From: Flavobacterium sp.
Lineage (GTDB): Bacteria; Bacteroidota; Bacteroidia; Flavobacteriales; Flavobacteriaceae
Direction: 5' to 3'
NCBI GenBank assembly: GCA_014377455.1
Contig: JACMPO010000046.1
Span: 1-64,000 of the forward strand
Length of the DNA: 64,000 nt
In this document: piece by piece, positions 44,391 to 55,078 of the stretch
Position numbering within the stretch: position 1 is the stretch's first letter
Layout of the letters: each line of letters begins with the position of its first letter
The notes under the pieces: generated by a model
What the model was told of the DNA's origin: nothing
Seen by the model: the letters and a program-made list of their open reading frames with translations, nothing else
Databases searched by the model: none
Translations under genes and position numbers: made by a program

Positions 44391-46856
44391 ATGTTAGATT
44401 CAAAAGACTTTTCTTTTTTTGAAAATCAAAATAGTTTTGATTTTAAAGGATTTTTAATTAAAACGGGAAGTTATTGGCGGTGGTTTATTTTTGGATTAAT
44501 TTTTTGTTTGACAGTTGCGCACCAAATAAATATTAGAAAACAAAAAATATATTCTTTAGAAACTACAATCGCAGTAAGCGAGCAAGATAATCCATTGTTC
44601 ACTTCTAATACTAGTTTAACTTTCAATTGGGGAGGAACTTCAGATCAAGTTCAAACGATAGCTTCAACTTTAAAATCGCGATCACACAATGAAATTGTTG
44701 TGGATAAGTTAGATTTCTATATTGATTATTTGCAAAAACAAAAGTATTTTATTCAAGATGTTTATGGTAGCACACCATTTTTGATAAAAATTGATAAATC
44801 TAAAAATCAGTTAGCACAATCACAAATATTTATAAAGTTTATTTCTGCATACGAATTCATTTTGAGTACAGAGTTTAACTCAAGTACAGCTAACGTGATC
44901 AATTATTCAAATAATAGTATAAAATCCATAAATGTAGTTACGGGAAATTTTAAAAAAAAATTTAAAGTAGGACAACAAATTAATTTACCTTTCTTTCATG
45001 GTACAGTTGTTTTAAAATCAGTTCCAACAAATTTTATTAATTCAGAATTTATAATAGTTTTTAATCCCTTTGATGATACTGTTTCAAGATTTAGAAATAT
45101 TAAAGTAATCATTGACGAAAAAGCAGCATCGATTTTAAAACTATCTATGGAGGGAACAAATAAAGCCCGAATAGTAGATTATTTGAATGAAACTGTTGCT
45201 ACTTTAATCAAAAGACAACTAGATAGTAAAAATCTTTTTGCAGAAAACACGATTCTTTTTATTGACAAAACCTTAGCAATAGCTGATGATAGTTTAAGAA
45301 CTTCCAATAACGATTTAAGAAATTTTAGCAAAGGTAAAAATATTTTAGATATAGAAAATGGAGGTAAAGATTTTCAAGAACAACTTTTGAAGATGGACGT
45401 TAACAAGGACGAAGTTGATAGAAAACTAAATTATTATAACACATTAGAAAATTATTTAAGAAAAAGTACTGATTATTCAAAACTTCCTGCTCCGTCAGTT
45501 GCCGGGATTGAAGATCCTAATATTATTAGTAATGTAAAAAACATCATAGACCTTTCTGTTCAACGATCAGAAATGATATATTCGGTAAAAAGCAAAATTT
45601 TATTGAATAATATTGATAATGAAATTTCGGCTGTAAAAAAAGTATTGCTAGAAAATATTAACGCATCAAAAAACGCAGTAGGCTATGAATATAGTCAAGT
45701 AAATGGAAAACTTAATCGGGCTCAATCTCAAATAAATCAATTGCCAGAACAAAAGCAAAAGCTTTTTAAAATAATGCGTAAATATAATTTGAGCGAGAAT
45801 ATATATCAAACCTATCTTCAAAAAAGGAGTGAAGCTCAAATTGTAAAAGCTGCAAATTTATCAGACATTCAGTTTATAGATCCTGCAAAAGATATAGGTG
45901 GAGGTTTAATAGGTCCTCGAACTCAAGTTAATTATGTTATAGCATTATTCTTAGGAATATTGCTTCCTTTAATTATAGTATTTTTAATATTTTTTATTAA
46001 TAATTCAGTTCAAAATACAAATGATATAAGTTCTGCAACTACAATTCCGTTAATTGGGGTTGTGGGACTTAAGCATACTGATACTAATTTATCTGTATTT
46101 GAAAAACCAAAATCTGCTTTATCTGAATCTTTTAGGGCAATTCGATCTTCGTTACAATTTTTATATAAAAAACAAAATATAAATGGTTCCAAAACATTAA
46201 TGTTGACATCTTCGGTAAGTGGTGAAGGTAAAACATTTTGTTCGATAAACATTGCAACTGTATTTGCATTAAGCGAAAAGAAAACAGTGATAATTGGTTT
46301 AGATTTAAGAAAACCTAAAATATTCGATGATTTCAATATAAAAAATGATGTTGGTGCTGTAAATTATTTAATTGGTCAAAAAAATCTAGACGAAGTAACT
46401 CAAAAAACCCATATTCCATTTTTGGATGCAATCACATCAGGCCCTGTTCCTCCAAACCCATCAGAATTAATAATGGGCGACTCAATGAAAGAATTTATGG
46501 AAGAACTAAAAAATAAATATGATTATATAATTCTAGATACGCCACCAGTCGGATTAGTTACCGATGCAGTGGAAATTTCAAATTTTGCTGATGTCACTTT
46601 ATATATTACCAGACAAAATTTCACCAAAAAGGAAATGATTAATTTACTTAATAATCGTGTAAAAAGAGGTGAGCTTAACAATGTCAGCATTATTTTAAAC
46701 GGTTTTCAAAATAAAGCAAAGTATGGTGCAGGTTACGGTTACGGCTATGGTTACGGCTACGGAGCCTATTCTAACGGATATCATGAAGAAGATACACCAC
46801 CCAATATTTTTGTGAAATTATATAGAAAATATTTTAAATCTAAAAAGCAAAATTAA
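44391..46856 (+). CDS. Polysaccharide co-polymerase / tyrosine autokinase (Wzc-like)
   Basis: An 821-aa inner-membrane protein that controls chain length and export. The first helix is near residues 25-42; a long periplasmic Wzz/coiled-coil part follows; the second helix is near 510-535; the C-terminal BY-kinase domain has Walker A SSVSGEGKT, A' VIIGLDLRKPK and Walker B YDYIILDTPP. The tail is YGAGYGYGYGYGYGAYSNGY, a tyrosine cluster for autophosphorylation, coded by a GGT-TAC hexanucleotide repeat (46731-46760). It overlaps the operon flow: the stop is two bases before the next ATG. Confidence 0.93.
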   Translation: MLDSKDFSFFENQNSFDFKGFLIKTGSYWRWFIFGLIFCLTVAHQINIRKQKIYSLETTIAVSEQDNPLFTSNTSLTFNWGGTSDQVQTIASTLKSRSHNEIVVDKLDFYIDYLQKQKYFIQDVYGSTPFLIKIDKSKNQLAQSQIFIKFISAYEFILSTEFNSSTANVINYSNNSIKSINVVTGNFKKKFKVGQQINLPFFHGTVVLKSVPTNFINSEFIIVFNPFDDTVSRFRNIKVIIDEKAASILKLSMEGTNKARIVDYLNETVATLIKRQLDSKNLFAENTILFIDKTLAIADDSLRTSNNDLRNFSKGKNILDIENGGKDFQEQLLKMDVNKDEVDRKLNYYNTLENYLRKSTDYSKLPAPSVAGIEDPNIISNVKNIIDLSVQRSEMIYSVKSKILLNNIDNEISAVKKVLLENINASKNAVGYEYSQVNGKLNRAQSQINQLPEQKQKLFKIMRKYNLSENIYQTYLQKRSEAQIVKAANLSDIQFIDPAKDIGGGLIGPRTQVNYVIALFLGILLPLIIVFLIFFINNSVQNTNDISSATTIPLIGVVGLKHTDTNLSVFEKPKSALSESFRAIRSSLQFLYKKQNINGSKTLMLTSSVSGEGKTFCSINIATVFALSEKKTVIIGLDLRKPKIFDDFNIKNDVGAVNYLIGQKNLDEVTQKTHIPFLDAITSGPVPPNPSELIMGDSMKEFMEELKNKYDYIILDTPPVGLVTDAVEISNFADVTLYITRQNFTKKEMINLLNNRVKRGELNNVSIILNGFQNKAKYGAGYGYGYGYGYGAYSNGYHEEDTPPNIFVKLYRKYFKSKKQN

Positions 46857-46858
46857 TC

Positions 46859-47830
46859 ATGAGTAATTCCATATTAATTACTGGTGGTGCTGGTTTTATA
46901 GGTTCCAACTTATGCGAATATTTTCTTGAAAAAGGTAATAAAGTAGTTTGTTTAGATAATTTTTCTACAGGATTTAAACATAACATTGAATCATTTTTTA
47001 ATAATAAAAATTTTAAGCTTATTGAGGGTGATATCCGAAATTTTTCAGATTGTTTTTTAGCAACAAAAAACGTAGATTATGTTTTGCATCAAGCAGCACT
47101 GGGATCTGTTCCACGCTCAATATCAGACCCTATAGCAACAAATGAAGTTAATGTAACAGGGTTTTTAAATATGCTCGTTGCCTCACGAGATAATAATATA
47201 AAACGTTTTATTTATGCAGCAAGTTCTTCTGTTTACGGAGATTCAGCACTATTGCCTAAGGTTGAAAATGTTATTGGAAAACCACTTTCTCCTTATGCGA
47301 TTACTAAATATGTAAACGAACTTTATGCAGAAATTTTCAGCAATACTTATAATTTACAAACCATAGGATTGCGATATTTTAATGTTTTTGGGAAAAATCA
47401 AGATCCAAATGGAGCATATGCAGCAGTAATTCCAAAATTTGTTTCACAACTTATAAATAAGCAAAGTCCCATTATAAATGGTGATGGTACTTTTTCGAGA
47501 GATTTCACTTACATCAAAAATATAATATTGATGAATGAGTTAGCAATGACAACTCAGAATAATGATGCTCTTAATACAGTTTACAATACTGCTTTTGGAG
47601 ATACAACTACCCTGAATGAAATGGTTTTTTTACTTAAAAAGTTTTTGTCCAAATATGATCAATCCATTTTAGATGTTGTAGTTAAGTATGGGCAAAATAG
47701 AGTAGGAGATATTCCACATTCATTTGCAAATATTGATAAAGCAAAAAAATTATTAAACTATAATCCACAATTTTCATTTGAACAAGGATTGGAAGTAGCT
47801 GTCGATTGGTATTGGAAAAATTTAAAATAA
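46859..47830 (+). CDS. UDP-N-acetylglucosamine 4-epimerase (WbpP/TviC type)
   Basis: A 323-aa extended SDR enzyme. NAD-binding [11 protein letters not shown] (residues 8-18), catalytic SSSVYG and YAITK (YxxxK), [24 protein letters not shown] in parts. The family turns UDP-GlcNAc into UDP-GalNAc. With the nucleotide-sugar dehydrogenase at 49278 this gives a route to UDP-GalNAcA as in the Vi-antigen or WbpO/WbpP pathway. Epimerase specificity is inferred from the resemblance; UDP-Glc epimerase activity is a possible alternative. Confidence 0.85.
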   Translation: MSNSILITGGAGFIGSNLCEYFLEKGNKVVCLDNFSTGFKHNIESFFNNKNFKLIEGDIRNFSDCFLATKNVDYVLHQAALGSVPRSISDPIATNEVNVTGFLNMLVASRDNNIKRFIYAASSSVYGDSALLPKVENVIGKPLSPYAITKYVNELYAEIFSNTYNLQTIGLRYFNVFGKNQDPNGAYAAVIPKFVSQLINKQSPIINGDGTFSRDFTYIKNIILMNELAMTTQNNDALNTVYNTAFGDTTTLNEMVFLLKKFLSKYDQSILDVVVKYGQNRVGDIPHSFANIDKAKKLLNYNPQFSFEQGLEVAVDWYWKNLK

Positions 47831-47840
47831 ATTTGTAATA

Positions 47841-49232
47841 ATGAAAATAACTTCAATTTGTTGCATCGGTGCTGGTTATGTTGGAGGACCAACAATGAGT
47901 ATTATAGCGCAAAAATGCCCACATATAAAAGTTACCGTGGTAGACTTAAACGAAAATCGTATAGCCAGATGGAATGATATTGATGTAAATAATATTCCTA
48001 TTTACGAACCAGGATTATCCAATATTGTAGCAGAATCACGAGATAGAAATTTATTTTTTTCTACCCAAGTAGACAAAGCAATAGATGAAGCACAACTAAT
48101 TTTTATTTCTGTAAATACGCCTACAAAAACCTATGGCTCAGGAAAAGGTATGGCTGCTGATTTAAAATATATTGAACTTTGTGCCCGGCAAATAGCCCGA
48201 GTATCAAAAAATGATAAAATAGTAGTTGAAAAATCTACTTTGCCAGTACGAACAGCCGAAGCAATTAAAAATATTCTTGATAATACTGGAAATGGAGTTC
48301 AATTTCAAATACTTTCAAATCCTGAATTTTTAGCCGAAGGAACAGCAGTTCAAGATTTACTTAATCCAGATCGTGTATTAATAGGTGGAGACGAAAGTAC
48401 TGAAGGTCAAGAAGCTATTGCATCTTTAGTTGAAATTTATGCAAATTGGGTACCGTTAGATAAAATTTTAACCACAAATGTTTGGTCTTCCGAACTCTCT
48501 AAACTAACTGCTAATGCGTTTTTGGCACAACGGGTTTCGTCTATCAATGCTATTTCTGAATTGTGTGAAAAAACCGGAGCTAATATAAGCGAGGTTTCTA
48601 AAGCAATTGGAATGGATAGCAGAATAGGCGATAAATTTTTGAAAGCATCTGTAGGTTTTGGTGGGTCTTGTTTCCAAAAAGATATCTTAAATCTTGTTTA
48701 TATTTCAAAATCTTTTGGATTGAATGAAGTAGCAGATTACTGGGAACAAGTAATCATTATGAATGATCATCAAAAAAGAAGATTTTCTAAAAAAATAGTA
48801 ACAACTTTATATAACACAGTTTCCGATAAAAAAATTGCATTTCTAGGATGGGCTTTTAAGAAAGACACAAATGATACAAGAGAATCTGCTGCAATTTTTG
48901 TAGCAAACGATTTGATTAACGAGCAAGCTAAAATAGCTGTTTTTGATCCTAAAGTAAGTTATTCTCAAATTATTTCTGATTTAAATTATCTAGAGACACG
49001 AGATGAAAACATCAATAGTAAATTGTTAAAATCATTTCCAAATCCTTACGAAGCTTGCCAAAATGCTCATGCTATTGCCATTTTAACTGAGTGGGACGAG
49101 TTTAATAATTTAGATTGGGAAAAAATATATAATGAGATGCACAAACCTGCATTTATATTTGATGGAAGAAATTTATTAGATAAAAAAAAGTTAGAAAAAA
49201 TAGGATTTAACTATCAAGCTATTGGTTCTTAA
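47841..49232 (+). CDS. ugd: UDP-glucose 6-dehydrogenase, eukaryote-like type
   Basis: A 463-aa enzyme oxidising UDP-glucose to UDP-glucuronate. The NAD fold is [15 protein letters not shown]; the catalytic cysteine is in [43 protein letters not shown] and [11 protein letters not shown], and the overall length of about 460, are closer to animal/plant UGDH than to the usual bacterial Ugd (about 390-450 aa, shorter linkers). This subtype occurs in some Bacteroidetes. It supplies UDP-GlcA for the polysaccharide. Confidence 0.9.
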   Translation: MKITSICCIGAGYVGGPTMSIIAQKCPHIKVTVVDLNENRIARWNDIDVNNIPIYEPGLSNIVAESRDRNLFFSTQVDKAIDEAQLIFISVNTPTKTYGSGKGMAADLKYIELCARQIARVSKNDKIVVEKSTLPVRTAEAIKNILDNTGNGVQFQILSNPEFLAEGTAVQDLLNPDRVLIGGDESTEGQEAIASLVEIYANWVPLDKILTTNVWSSELSKLTANAFLAQRVSSINAISELCEKTGANISEVSKAIGMDSRIGDKFLKASVGFGGSCFQKDILNLVYISKSFGLNEVADYWEQVIIMNDHQKRRFSKKIVTTLYNTVSDKKIAFLGWAFKKDTNDTRESAAIFVANDLINEQAKIAVFDPKVSYSQIISDLNYLETRDENINSKLLKSFPNPYEACQNAHAIAILTEWDEFNNLDWEKIYNEMHKPAFIFDGRNLLDKKKLEKIGFNYQAIGS

Positions 49233-49277
49233 AAAATAAAATGTAGTTTTGTGACTACAAAATAAAATTAAATTTTA

Positions 49278-50555
49278 ATGGAAATTAAAATAGGAATTAT
49301 AGGATTAGGATACGTTGGCTTACCATTAGCAAGACTTTTTGCGACAAAGTTTCCTGTTGTAGGCTTTGATATCAATCAAAAAAGGGTTGATAATTTAAAC
49401 AATGGTGACGATTATACTTTGGAAATTGAGAAAGAAGTATTGTTAAAAGTGTTGGTTCCAAATTCTTCCCATCAAAACGGTTTGTTTTGTACAACCGACA
49501 TAAATTATTTAAAAGATTGTAATTATTATATCATTACCGTTCCGACTCCAGTTGATAAAAACAATCGTCCCGATTTAGAAGCCTTATATAAATCCAGTAC
49601 TACTGTTGCTAAAGTTCTTAAAAAAGGAGATATTGTTATCTATGAATCAACAGTTTATCCAGGGTTAACCGAAGAAGAATGTGTCCCAGTTTTAGAAAAA
49701 TATAGTAATTTAAAATATAATATTGATTTTTTTGCTGGATATTCGCCGGAAAGAATCAATCCAGGAGATAAAGAACATACTATAGATAAAATTTTAAAAA
49801 TAACAGCTGGTTCAACTCCAGAAACTGGAATTAAAGTTAATGAATTATACAAATCGGTAATAACCGCTGGAACTCACTTAGCTCCATCTATTAAAGTTGC
49901 TGAGGCAGCAAAGGTTATAGAAAATTCTCAACGAGATATTAATATTGCTTTTGTAAACGAATTGGCCAAAATTTTTAATATCTTAGAAATTGATACACAA
50001 GCAGTTCTTGAAGCTGCAGGGACCAAATGGAATTTTTTGAATTTTAAACCAGGTTTGGTCGGTGGACATTGCATAGGCGTTGATCCTTATTATCTAGCTC
50101 AAAAAGCTCAAGAAGCTGGTTATCATCCAGAAATTATTTTAGCAGGAAGAAGATTAAATGATACAATGGGAGAATATGTTGCTTCAAGAATAGTCAAGTT
50201 GATGATAAAAAAAGGAATACCTGTAAACAATTCAAAACTATTAATGTTGGGTATTACATTTAAGGAGAATTGTCCTGATGTAAGAAATACTAAAATTGTA
50301 GATGTAATTAAGGCATTAACCGATTATGGAATAGAAATCACAATATATGATCCGCTGGCAAATCCAGATGAAGTACACCACGAATATAATCTGATTACCA
50401 CAAAATCTTTACCTAATAATACATTTGATACAATAGTTTTGGGTGTTGCTCACAATTTATTTTTAGACTTAAATTTAGATCCCTTAAAAAATCAAAATTC
50501 AGTAATTTATGATGTAAAAGGCGTGTTAAAATCAAAAATCGATGGTAAATTATAA
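49278..50555 (+). CDS. UDP-N-acetyl-hexosamine 6-dehydrogenase (TviB/WbpO-like)
   Basis: A 425-aa nucleotide-sugar dehydrogenase. NAD-binding IGLGYVGLPLARLFA, the substrate-contact VPTPVDKNNRPDLEAL, ESTVYPGLTEEECVPVLE and the catalytic cysteine in VGGHCIGVDPYYLAQKA. The motif set matches enzymes that oxidise UDP-GlcNAc/GalNAc (TviB, WbpO), so the expected product is UDP-GalNAcA or UDP-GlcNAcA; a UDP-ManNAc role is possible. It completes the amino-uronic acid branch with the 4-epimerase at 46859. Confidence 0.88.
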   Translation: MEIKIGIIGLGYVGLPLARLFATKFPVVGFDINQKRVDNLNNGDDYTLEIEKEVLLKVLVPNSSHQNGLFCTTDINYLKDCNYYIITVPTPVDKNNRPDLEALYKSSTTVAKVLKKGDIVIYESTVYPGLTEEECVPVLEKYSNLKYNIDFFAGYSPERINPGDKEHTIDKILKITAGSTPETGIKVNELYKSVITAGTHLAPSIKVAEAAKVIENSQRDINIAFVNELAKIFNILEIDTQAVLEAAGTKWNFLNFKPGLVGGHCIGVDPYYLAQKAQEAGYHPEIILAGRRLNDTMGEYVASRIVKLMIKKGIPVNNSKLLMLGITFKENCPDVRNTKIVDVIKALTDYGIEITIYDPLANPDEVHHEYNLITTKSLPNNTFDTIVLGVAHNLFLDLNLDPLKNQNSVIYDVKGVLKSKIDGKL

Positions 50556-50564
50556 TTTTATAAA

Positions 50565-51620
50565 ATGAAAAAAATAGTAATTACTGGAGGTGCAGGTTTT
50601 ATAGGTTCACACGTTGTTAGACTTTTTGTAAACAAATATCCTGATTATCAAATTTTTAATCTTGATGCATTGACTTATGCTGGAAATTTAGAAAATATAG
50701 CTGATATTCAAGATAAGCCCAATTATACTTTCATTAAAGGAGATATTGTAGATGCTAATTTTATAAACAATTTATTTGAAAAACATAATTTTGACGGCGT
50801 AATTCATCTTGCTGCAGAATCTCATGTAGATAGATCCATTTCAGACCCATTAAGTTTTGTAAAAACAAACGTAATAGGAACAATGAATTTATTAAATGCT
50901 TCAAAAAATATTTGGAAAAATAATTTTAATGGTAAACGATTTTATCACGTTTCGACCGATGAAGTCTATGGATCACTAGGGTTAACTGGACTATTTACTG
51001 AATCTACAGCTTATGATCCAAACTCACCTTATTCAGCATCAAAAGCAAGCTCAGATCATTTTGTTCGTGCTTATGGTGAAACTTATAATTTACCTTATGT
51101 AATTACAAACTGTTCAAACAACTACGGTACTTATCATTTTCCTGAGAAATTAATTCCGCTTTTTATCAATAATATTATAGAAAATAAACAGCTTCCAGTT
51201 TATGGTGACGGCAATTACACACGTGATTGGTTATTTGTAGAAGATCATGCAACGGCTATCGATTTGGTATTTCATAAAGGTGAAAATCATGAAACTTATA
51301 ATATTGGAGGATTTAACGAATGGAAAAATATTGATCTTGTTAAATTGTTATGTCAATTGATGGATCAAAAATTAGGTCGAAAAGAAGGTACTTCCGCTTC
51401 GCTTATTACTTACGTAAAAGATCGTCCCGGACATGATTTGCGTTATGCGATAGATGCCTCAAAAATTAATTCAAAGTTGGGATGGAAACCATCAGTGACT
51501 TTTGAGCAAGGATTAGAACGAACTATCGATTGGTATTTGGCAAATGAAAAATGGTTAAAGAATGTAACATCTGGCGATTATCAAAAATATTATGATAAAC
51601 AATATGATTCAAATAATTAA
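50565..51620 (+). CDS. rfbB: dTDP-glucose 4,6-dehydratase
   Basis: A 351-aa extended [28 protein letters not shown], the catalytic STDEVYGSLG (Thr-Asp-Glu) and YSASKASSDH (YxxxK) are all present, plus TNCSNNYG and HNYNIGG-like ETYNIGGFNEWKN. The product is dTDP-4-keto-6-deoxyglucose, the precursor of rhamnose and other deoxysugars. The usual partners RmlA, RmlC and RmlD are not in this window, so they must lie elsewhere or the product is used by another enzyme. Confidence 0.93.
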   Translation: MKKIVITGGAGFIGSHVVRLFVNKYPDYQIFNLDALTYAGNLENIADIQDKPNYTFIKGDIVDANFINNLFEKHNFDGVIHLAAESHVDRSISDPLSFVKTNVIGTMNLLNASKNIWKNNFNGKRFYHVSTDEVYGSLGLTGLFTESTAYDPNSPYSASKASSDHFVRAYGETYNLPYVITNCSNNYGTYHFPEKLIPLFINNIIENKQLPVYGDGNYTRDWLFVEDHATAIDLVFHKGENHETYNIGGFNEWKNIDLVKLLCQLMDQKLGRKEGTSASLITYVKDRPGHDLRYAIDASKINSKLGWKPSVTFEQGLERTIDWYLANEKWLKNVTSGDYQKYYDKQYDSNN

Positions 51621-51671
51621 TTAATAATAAATCAACTTTAGAAGCCTAAGCTCTGGGTTTTAGTTAGTAAA

Positions 51672-52700
51672 ATGGTTTCAATTTCAGTAATTATTCCTGT
51701 TTTTAACTCTGATAAACATCTTGCAATCTGCATAGAATCATTATTGTGTCAAACATTTACTGACTTTGAACTAATTTTTATAAATGATGGCTCTACAGAT
51801 TCTAGCCAGAATATTATACAATCATACCAAAAAAATAATTCCAAAATACATCTTCTGAATCAAGAAAATAAAGGCGTTAGTGTTGCTAGAAATAATGGAA
51901 TTGAATTTTCAAAAGGTACTTTTTTATGTTTTGTAGATTCTGACGACTATGTTGAAAAAGACTTTTTAAAGATTTTATATAATGAAATAACTGAGAATAA
52001 CTGCGAAATTATTACTTCAAATTTTATTTCAGAACAGGATGGAATTATAAAAAATAACAAACCGTTGTTTGAAGTTAATAAACTCTTTTTTAAAGAAGAA
52101 ATTAAATCGAAAATCATTCCTTTTTTTATCGAAAATGATGCAATGAATACAGCTTGTAATAAAATATATTCTAGCAAATTGATAAAAAATAATTCAATTC
52201 AATTTCCCGCAGGAGTTTCAATGGGTGAAGATGGCTTATTTAATATTCAGGCATTTAATAAGGCAAATGCAGTATTTTTTATAGATTATAATGGTTATTA
52301 TTACCGAGAAGTTGCTAACAGTGCTACAAGAAATTCTGTTTCTAAAGACTATTTTAAAAGCGCAATTGAATCTTATTTTTTAGACGTAAAAGAAAAATAT
52401 GAAATAGATATTGATTCTAAAAATTTTCAAAAATTAAAATCTATAAGGCTTATAGATATGGTTTGTTCGCTTATCCACATCTATTTAAGACCGAATCCAG
52501 AAACTAGTTTTTCCTTTAAGTATAAATATGTAAAAAAAATGATTTATGATAAAAATGTACAATTTTCAATCAAAAATTATTGGAATGAAACCATTAAAAA
52601 TAAAACTAAATACCAACAATTCATTTTGAACTGCATAAGACACAAGTCAATTTTTTTTTTAGTATTGGCAACTAACTATAGCAATTTAAGAAGCAAATAA
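51672..52700 (+). CDS. Family 2 glycosyltransferase
   Basis: A 342-aa GT-A enzyme: VSISVIIPVFNSDKHLAICIESLL, CQTFTDFELIFINDGSTD, VSVARNNGI and CFVDSDDYVE (DxD motif for metal/nucleotide). The C-terminal half (about 200 residues) contains no membrane segment. It adds one sugar to the growing lipid-linked repeat unit; the donor is unknown. It follows rfbB by 51 bases. Confidence 0.9.
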   Translation: MVSISVIIPVFNSDKHLAICIESLLCQTFTDFELIFINDGSTDSSQNIIQSYQKNNSKIHLLNQENKGVSVARNNGIEFSKGTFLCFVDSDDYVEKDFLKILYNEITENNCEIITSNFISEQDGIIKNNKPLFEVNKLFFKEEIKSKIIPFFIENDAMNTACNKIYSSKLIKNNSIQFPAGVSMGEDGLFNIQAFNKANAVFFIDYNGYYYREVANSATRNSVSKDYFKSAIESYFLDVKEKYEIDIDSKNFQKLKSIRLIDMVCSLIHIYLRPNPETSFSFKYKYVKKMIYDKNVQFSIKNYWNETIKNKTKYQQFILNCIRHKSIFFLVLATNYSNLRSK

Positions 52701-52712
52701 AGTAAAGAAGCA

Positions 52713-53867
52713 ATGAAAATATTAATGTTTTTTCACGGAGGTAGTACTAATCGAGGTTGTGAGGCAATCGTTAGATCGGGAGTAGCATTAATAAAAAATC
52801 AATATCCAACCGCAACGGTAGATTTAATATCGTGGGATCCAAAATCTGATAAAATAATACCGCTTGTTGACAACATTTTTTTAGACCGAAACCAAACGAT
52901 AAAAAAATATACATATAGTTGGTTAGTTAGTGCTTTTAAATTAAAATTATTTAAAGACGAGTCTTATTCCCTTCAGTATATTCACAAATCTATAATAGAT
53001 AAAATTTCAAACTATGATATTTTAATGTCAATTGGTGGAGACAATTATTGTTATGGGGAACAGCCAACCATTTATGAATTAGATAAATTAATAAAAAAAT
53101 CTGGGAAAAAATTAGTGCTTTGGGGCGCTTCTATAGGTCAAGAAGATTTATCACCTCAAAAAATTGAAGATTTAAAAACATTTGATTTAATATTAGCTCG
53201 CGAGAGTTTAACATTTGAAGTTTTAAAAAATAATGGAATACAAAATGTAAAACTTTGCGCTGATGGTGCTTTTACAATGGAAAAAGAAGAGTTGCCACTT
53301 CCTGACAATTGGCAAATTAGCAACACAATTGGTTTTAATTTTAGTCCATTAGTCTGGAAAAAAAATAAAGATTCTCGGCAAGCAGCTTTCGATTTAGTAC
53401 GGCATATTTTGAAAACTACTAATTATACCATCGCTTTTACACCACATGTTATTCAAGCAGATAATGATGATTATGAATGTTTACTAGATTTCTATAATGA
53501 ATTTAAGGAAACAAACCGAGTCCTCATTCTTCCTAATAATCTAAATGCTATTCAATATAAAGGTTACATAGCTCGAATGAAATTTTTTATTGGAGCACGA
53601 ACACATGCTACAATTGCGGCATATTCCTGTCTAGTTCCAACATTAGTTTTAGGATATAGTGTTAAGTCTAAAGGAATTGCTAAAGATATTTTTGGAGAAG
53701 AAAAGCTAGTGTTGAGTTTGAAAGATATTTCTGATAGTAAAAAATTGATTGAAAAATTTGAGGAAATGAAAAATCAGGAACAAGAAATTATAAATACATT
53801 AGCCAACAGAATTCCAGAAATAAAAAAAATGTCCAAAAAAGCGGTCTATTATCTTTTAGAGGCATAA
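52713..53867 (+). CDS. Polysaccharide pyruvyl transferase family protein
   Basis: A 384-aa WcaK/CsaB-type enzyme: FFHGGSTNRGCEAIVRSGV near the start, then LMSIGGDNYCYGE, LILARESLTFEVLKNNG and FIGARTHATIAAYSCLVPTLVLGYSVKSKGIAKDIFG in parts. The family uses phosphoenolpyruvate to add pyruvate ketals to polysaccharide sugars. A pyruvylated, acidic product is therefore likely. It sits between two classes of glycosyltransferase genes in the same strand, 13 bases after the GT2 gene. Confidence 0.9.
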   Translation: MKILMFFHGGSTNRGCEAIVRSGVALIKNQYPTATVDLISWDPKSDKIIPLVDNIFLDRNQTIKKYTYSWLVSAFKLKLFKDESYSLQYIHKSIIDKISNYDILMSIGGDNYCYGEQPTIYELDKLIKKSGKKLVLWGASIGQEDLSPQKIEDLKTFDLILARESLTFEVLKNNGIQNVKLCADGAFTMEKEELPLPDNWQISNTIGFNFSPLVWKKNKDSRQAAFDLVRHILKTTNYTIAFTPHVIQADNDDYECLLDFYNEFKETNRVLILPNNLNAIQYKGYIARMKFFIGARTHATIAAYSCLVPTLVLGYSVKSKGIAKDIFGEEKLVLSLKDISDSKKLIEKFEEMKNQEQEIINTLANRIPEIKKMSKKAVYYLLEA

Positions 53868-53887
53868 TTTTAAAATTTTCAACAAAA

Positions 53888-55078
53888 ATGAAAAAAAATA
53901 TAGTATTTGTTATTCCAAGTTTATCTGCCGGCGGAGCTGAGAAAAGCTTGGTTAATTTATTGAATACTATCGATTTTGATCGCTATAATGTTGATTTAAT
54001 ATTGTTTAAACAAGGCGGAATTTTTCAATCTATGGTTCCAAAAGAGGTTACTATTTTAAACCTTGGTACGAATTATTCCATATTTGCAAAACGATTACTT
54101 TCCTCAAGTTTCCATTTTTTATTTTCACTTAAATTTTTATTGTTTTGGAATAGAATTATTTTTTCATTTAAAAATATTGAAAAAAATAATATTTCAGTAA
54201 CCGAACAAAAATCTTGGAAAAATTTCAGAACGAGCCTTCCAGATTTTAACAAAAAATATGATGCCGCTATTGGATTTTTAGAAAAATCGTCTATTTACTG
54301 TGTAATTGATAAAATTCAGGCTAAAAATAAATTGGGATGGATTCATACTAATTATTCAAGTTCCGGAATGGATATAAATTTTGATCGGTATTATTTTAAT
54401 AAACTTAACGCGATTATAACTGTTTCTCCAGAATGTAAAAATAATCTGTGTGATAATTTTCCTGAATATCATTCTAAAATCAAGATAATATATAATGTTG
54501 TTTCAGAATCAATTATTAAAAAATTATCGAGCCAAACTATTGTAAATAATTCTTTGATTTTCAATAATTCTCTGTTAACAATTGCTCGATTTAGTACTGA
54601 AAAAGGATGCGACTTAGCCATCGAAGCTGCAAAGATTTTACATGAAAATGCAATTGATTTTAAATGGATATTTATAGGTGATGGTACCATGAAAGATTTT
54701 ATTTTAAATAAAATAGATGATTATAATTTAGAACAAAATGTCTTCTTGATTGGATTAAAACAAAATCCGTATCCTTACATAAAAGAATGTACTATATATG
54801 TGCAACCATCAAGATATGAAGGAAAATCAATGGCAGTAGAAGAAGCAAAAATATTAGGTAAGCCAGTAATTGTCACAAATTTTGATTCTGCTAAAGATCA
54901 AATAGAATCATTTAAAACTGGAATTATTGCTGAGATGAATCCAAAATCTATCGCAGATGAAATTACTAAGTTATTGCAAAATAAAGATTTACAAAATCAA
55001 ATAAGTACTAATTTATCTAAAAATTCATACGGGACTGAATCAGAAATAAACAAACTTTATGATTTAATAAATGAGTAA
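53888..55078 (+). CDS. GT4-family glycosyltransferase (first of tandem pair)
   Basis: A 396-aa GT-B enzyme. The N-terminal GGAEKSLVNLL loop, later LLTIARFSTEKGCDLAIEAAK and VQPSRYEGKSMAVEEAKILGKPVIVTNF (parts) with the E-x7-E motif identify GT4. It overlaps the start of the next gene by eight bases. The two neighbours are clearly homologous along their full length (for example DRYNVDLILFKQGG versus SRYNVDLLLFKQEG), pointing to a tandem duplication. Donor and linkage unknown. Confidence 0.9.
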   Translation: MKKNIVFVIPSLSAGGAEKSLVNLLNTIDFDRYNVDLILFKQGGIFQSMVPKEVTILNLGTNYSIFAKRLLSSSFHFLFSLKFLLFWNRIIFSFKNIEKNNISVTEQKSWKNFRTSLPDFNKKYDAAIGFLEKSSIYCVIDKIQAKNKLGWIHTNYSSSGMDINFDRYYFNKLNAIITVSPECKNNLCDNFPEYHSKIKIIYNVVSESIIKKLSSQTIVNNSLIFNNSLLTIARFSTEKGCDLAIEAAKILHENAIDFKWIFIGDGTMKDFILNKIDDYNLEQNVFLIGLKQNPYPYIKECTIYVQPSRYEGKSMAVEEAKILGKPVIVTNFDSAKDQIESFKTGIIAEMNPKSIADEITKLLQNKDLQNQISTNLSKNSYGTESEINKLYDLINE

